A stretch of DNA of 64,000 nt from assembly GCA_938050045.1 (NCBI GenBank), contig CALLJS010000006.1, positions 1 through 64,000 on the forward strand, given 5' to 3'. The translations under genes were made by a program, and so were the position numbers. The notes beneath the pieces were generated by a model, which was not told the origin of the DNA, did not search any database, and was given only the letters and a program-made list of their open reading frames with translations. Shown here piece by piece: positions 62,894 through 64,000 of this stretch (positions are counted from its first letter, which is position 1; the number at the start of each line of letters is the position of its first letter). The DNA is from an uncultured Sphingomonadaceae bacterium. Lineage in GTDB: Bacteria > Pseudomonadota > Alphaproteobacteria > Sphingomonadales > Sphingomonadaceae.

Positions 62894-64000
62894 TCATGCC
62901 TTTGCTTTTGGTGTCATCCGCCATTTTTTCTGCGCCACTTTGACAGCAGCATAATGGGGTTGATCGATGGTAATTTTCTCTAGCGCGCAAAGCCGCAAAT
63001 GATTAATGACAGCATTATCGCCTGATACAGCCTGCTGGGCAATATTGTGCTCGGTCAAATTGGCTATAATTTCCTGGCGTTCTCTTTGTTGACGCGCGAA
63101 TAGCGCGCCATAGCGCAAAGAACGCTCTACATTAGCAAGGGCATTTCTGGCCACGCGCGCTTCGAATAGATCGCGCCCTCTTGCTTGGGCGATAACGCCC
63201 TCATCCCATTCATATAAAGCGCGAATTAATTCACCAACCTTAGTGGCTCCAGCGGGGGTAGCTCCAGCGGGGTTTAGATTATGCACAGGACAGTCCCATT
63301 CGCTTACTGCATTGGAAACAGGAGCATCGCCTTCCAAGAGCAAGAGCAAATCAAGCTCAACCTCTGATACGCGCGTGCCAATAACCGCACGCTCAAGCGT
63401 CCTTTCTGCTCGCACGCGCCATGAATCGAGCATTTTCAAGCACACTATGCCCCACCAAAGCGTCGAAAATAATAACCAAAAATCAAATCGGCCCCTATCA
63501 ATAGTGCGCCCGCTAATGGTTTGATAATGATGGATGAATGCATCAATTTGACCAAATCCTCCAACGGGCTTTTCATATTGTCCAAACCTCCACGAAGGGG
63601 CGCACATATAGGCCAAATCTTGCTCTGCATTTCCAATATGACCCAGCTCCCAATCCAATATTGCCGAGACGCCATTATCATCAATCAGCAAATTACCCAT
63701 GCGAAAATCACCATGCAAAAATACAGTTTCGCCAGCATTGGGACATAACGTCTCGAGGCTCAAAAAAGCCCAATCAAATATTGGTAAATGCGCTTCAAAA
63801 GCCTGATAATCTTGCTTTAAGCTATGCAGCATTGCTTTGGGGCTATCATGCCTTACCCCTCTAGATATTGGTAGATTATGGATGGACGATAATTGCGCGG
63901 CGCATTGCTGCAATAGCTTTTCGTAAAATTGCTTATCGCTATGGGCTTTGAATATCTTGTGCGGTACAGACTCACCCGACATATATTGCATGATAAATCC
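62894..64000 (-). CDS. APH-like phosphotransferase fused to DUF6285 (5' end missing)
   Basis: The frame is open to the right edge, and the outermost residues GFIMQYMSGESVP look like the hinge of the APH fold, so the N-lobe lies outside. FLHGDFRMGNLLIDDNGVSAILDWELGHIGN (partial) is the catalytic HGDxxxxN and the DW metal loop of aminoglycoside-phosphotransferase-like kinases of the ACAD10 type. After a linker with a PAGAT duplication, the last 120 residues (LIRALYEWDEG, then FEARVARNALANVERSLRYG, in part) match DUF6285, usually a separate neighbour gene. It precedes the acyl-CoA dehydrogenase with one base between them. Confidence 0.88.
   Translation of the reverse strand, partial: GFIMQYMSGESVPHKIFKAHSDKQFYEKLLQQCAAQLSSIHNLPISRGVRHDSPKAMLHSLKQDYQAFEAHLPIFDWAFLSLETLCPNAGETVFLHGDFRMGNLLIDDNGVSAILDWELGHIGNAEQDLAYMCAPSWRFGQYEKPVGGFGQIDAFIHHYQTISGRTIDRGRFDFWLLFSTLWWGIVCLKMLDSWRVRAERTLERAVIGTRVSEVELDLLLLLEGDAPVSNAVSEWDCPVHNLNPAGATPAGATKVGELIRALYEWDEGVIAQARGRDLFEARVARNALANVERSLRYGALFARQQRERQEIIANLTEHNIAQQAVSGDNAVINHLRLCALEKITIDQPHYAAVKVAQKKWRMTPKAKA
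63243..63272. repeat. 15-base tandem duplication in the linker of the APH-DUF6285 gene
   Basis: GTGGCTCCAGCGGGG is followed by GTAGCTCCAGCGGGG. On the coding strand this yields the repeated PAGAT in the linker between the kinase-like and DUF6285 domains. Confidence 0.85.

Overview
The window reads as a chromosomal segment of an AT-leaning alphaproteobacterium, most likely a sphingomonad (a Sphingorhabdus-like relative is my guess, not proven). The pointers are a SciP-type DUF1153 cell-cycle regulator, an alphaproteobacterial serC RNA leader in front of serC-serA, a HisZ-purA neighbourhood, an SspB-alpha adaptor with gmk, an ATP12 assembly factor, and a ribB enzyme with a degenerate GTP cyclohydrolase half.

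Layout. 1-2680 is the tRNA-proximal end of an integrated element in the 3' end of a tRNA-Thr(CGT) gene: a P4-type integrase, four GGGGGCAT repeats at the int promoter, an Xis/AlpA-like HTH protein, a PC4-like ssDNA-binding protein and a truncated replication/mobilization-like protein that runs off the left edge. 2989-15472 is core genome: a PAS-like protein, an SLC13 transporter, aroC, fabI, a YihY protein, a DnaJ-type protein, pdxH, a PhzF-like protein, a serine-hydrolase lipoprotein, mnmA and sciP. 15950-23090 holds an RND efflux pair, DUF445 and a dicarboxylate/glutamate symporter. 23155-33862 is a serine/purine/histidine block: purA, hisZ, serA, serC, a LOG protein, sdaA and a DUF885 lipoprotein. 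34124-36225 is groESL under a CIRCE operator.

36442-40199 is the most striking unit: a bufferin operon (BufA1-type Cys peptide, BufB DUF692 modifying enzyme, BufC partner, DoxX) that carries its own ECF sigma factor and NrsF-type anti-sigma. An exact GTAACC-N16-CGAA promoter lies in front of bufA and a second exact copy lies inside the end of bufC, just ahead of doxX-sigma-antisigma. 40353-43183 is hisBHAF. 43308-47905 holds sspB, gmk and a coupled crcB/pseudouridine synthase/HAD/ATP12 group. 48069-49831 codes for two exported proteins, one with a pentapeptide repeat tract. Then come acnA, ribH and a RibBA-type protein with an N-terminal XRE-like HTH, whose promoter has a palindrome exactly between -35 and -10. 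54997-64000 is lipid metabolism: a thiolase-like protein lacking catalytic residues, fadJ/fadB-like, fadA-like, a CaiB family CoA-transferase, an acyl-CoA dehydrogenase and a truncated APH-DUF6285 fusion.

A recurring oddity is the number of short tandem duplications (about 11-28 bp units), many of them exactly over stop codons, gene junctions or terminators (mnmA end, groEL terminator, sigma/anti-sigma junction, hisF end, the 88-residue membrane protein end, bufB end) and some inside genes (hisF, the 49106 gene, the APH fusion).
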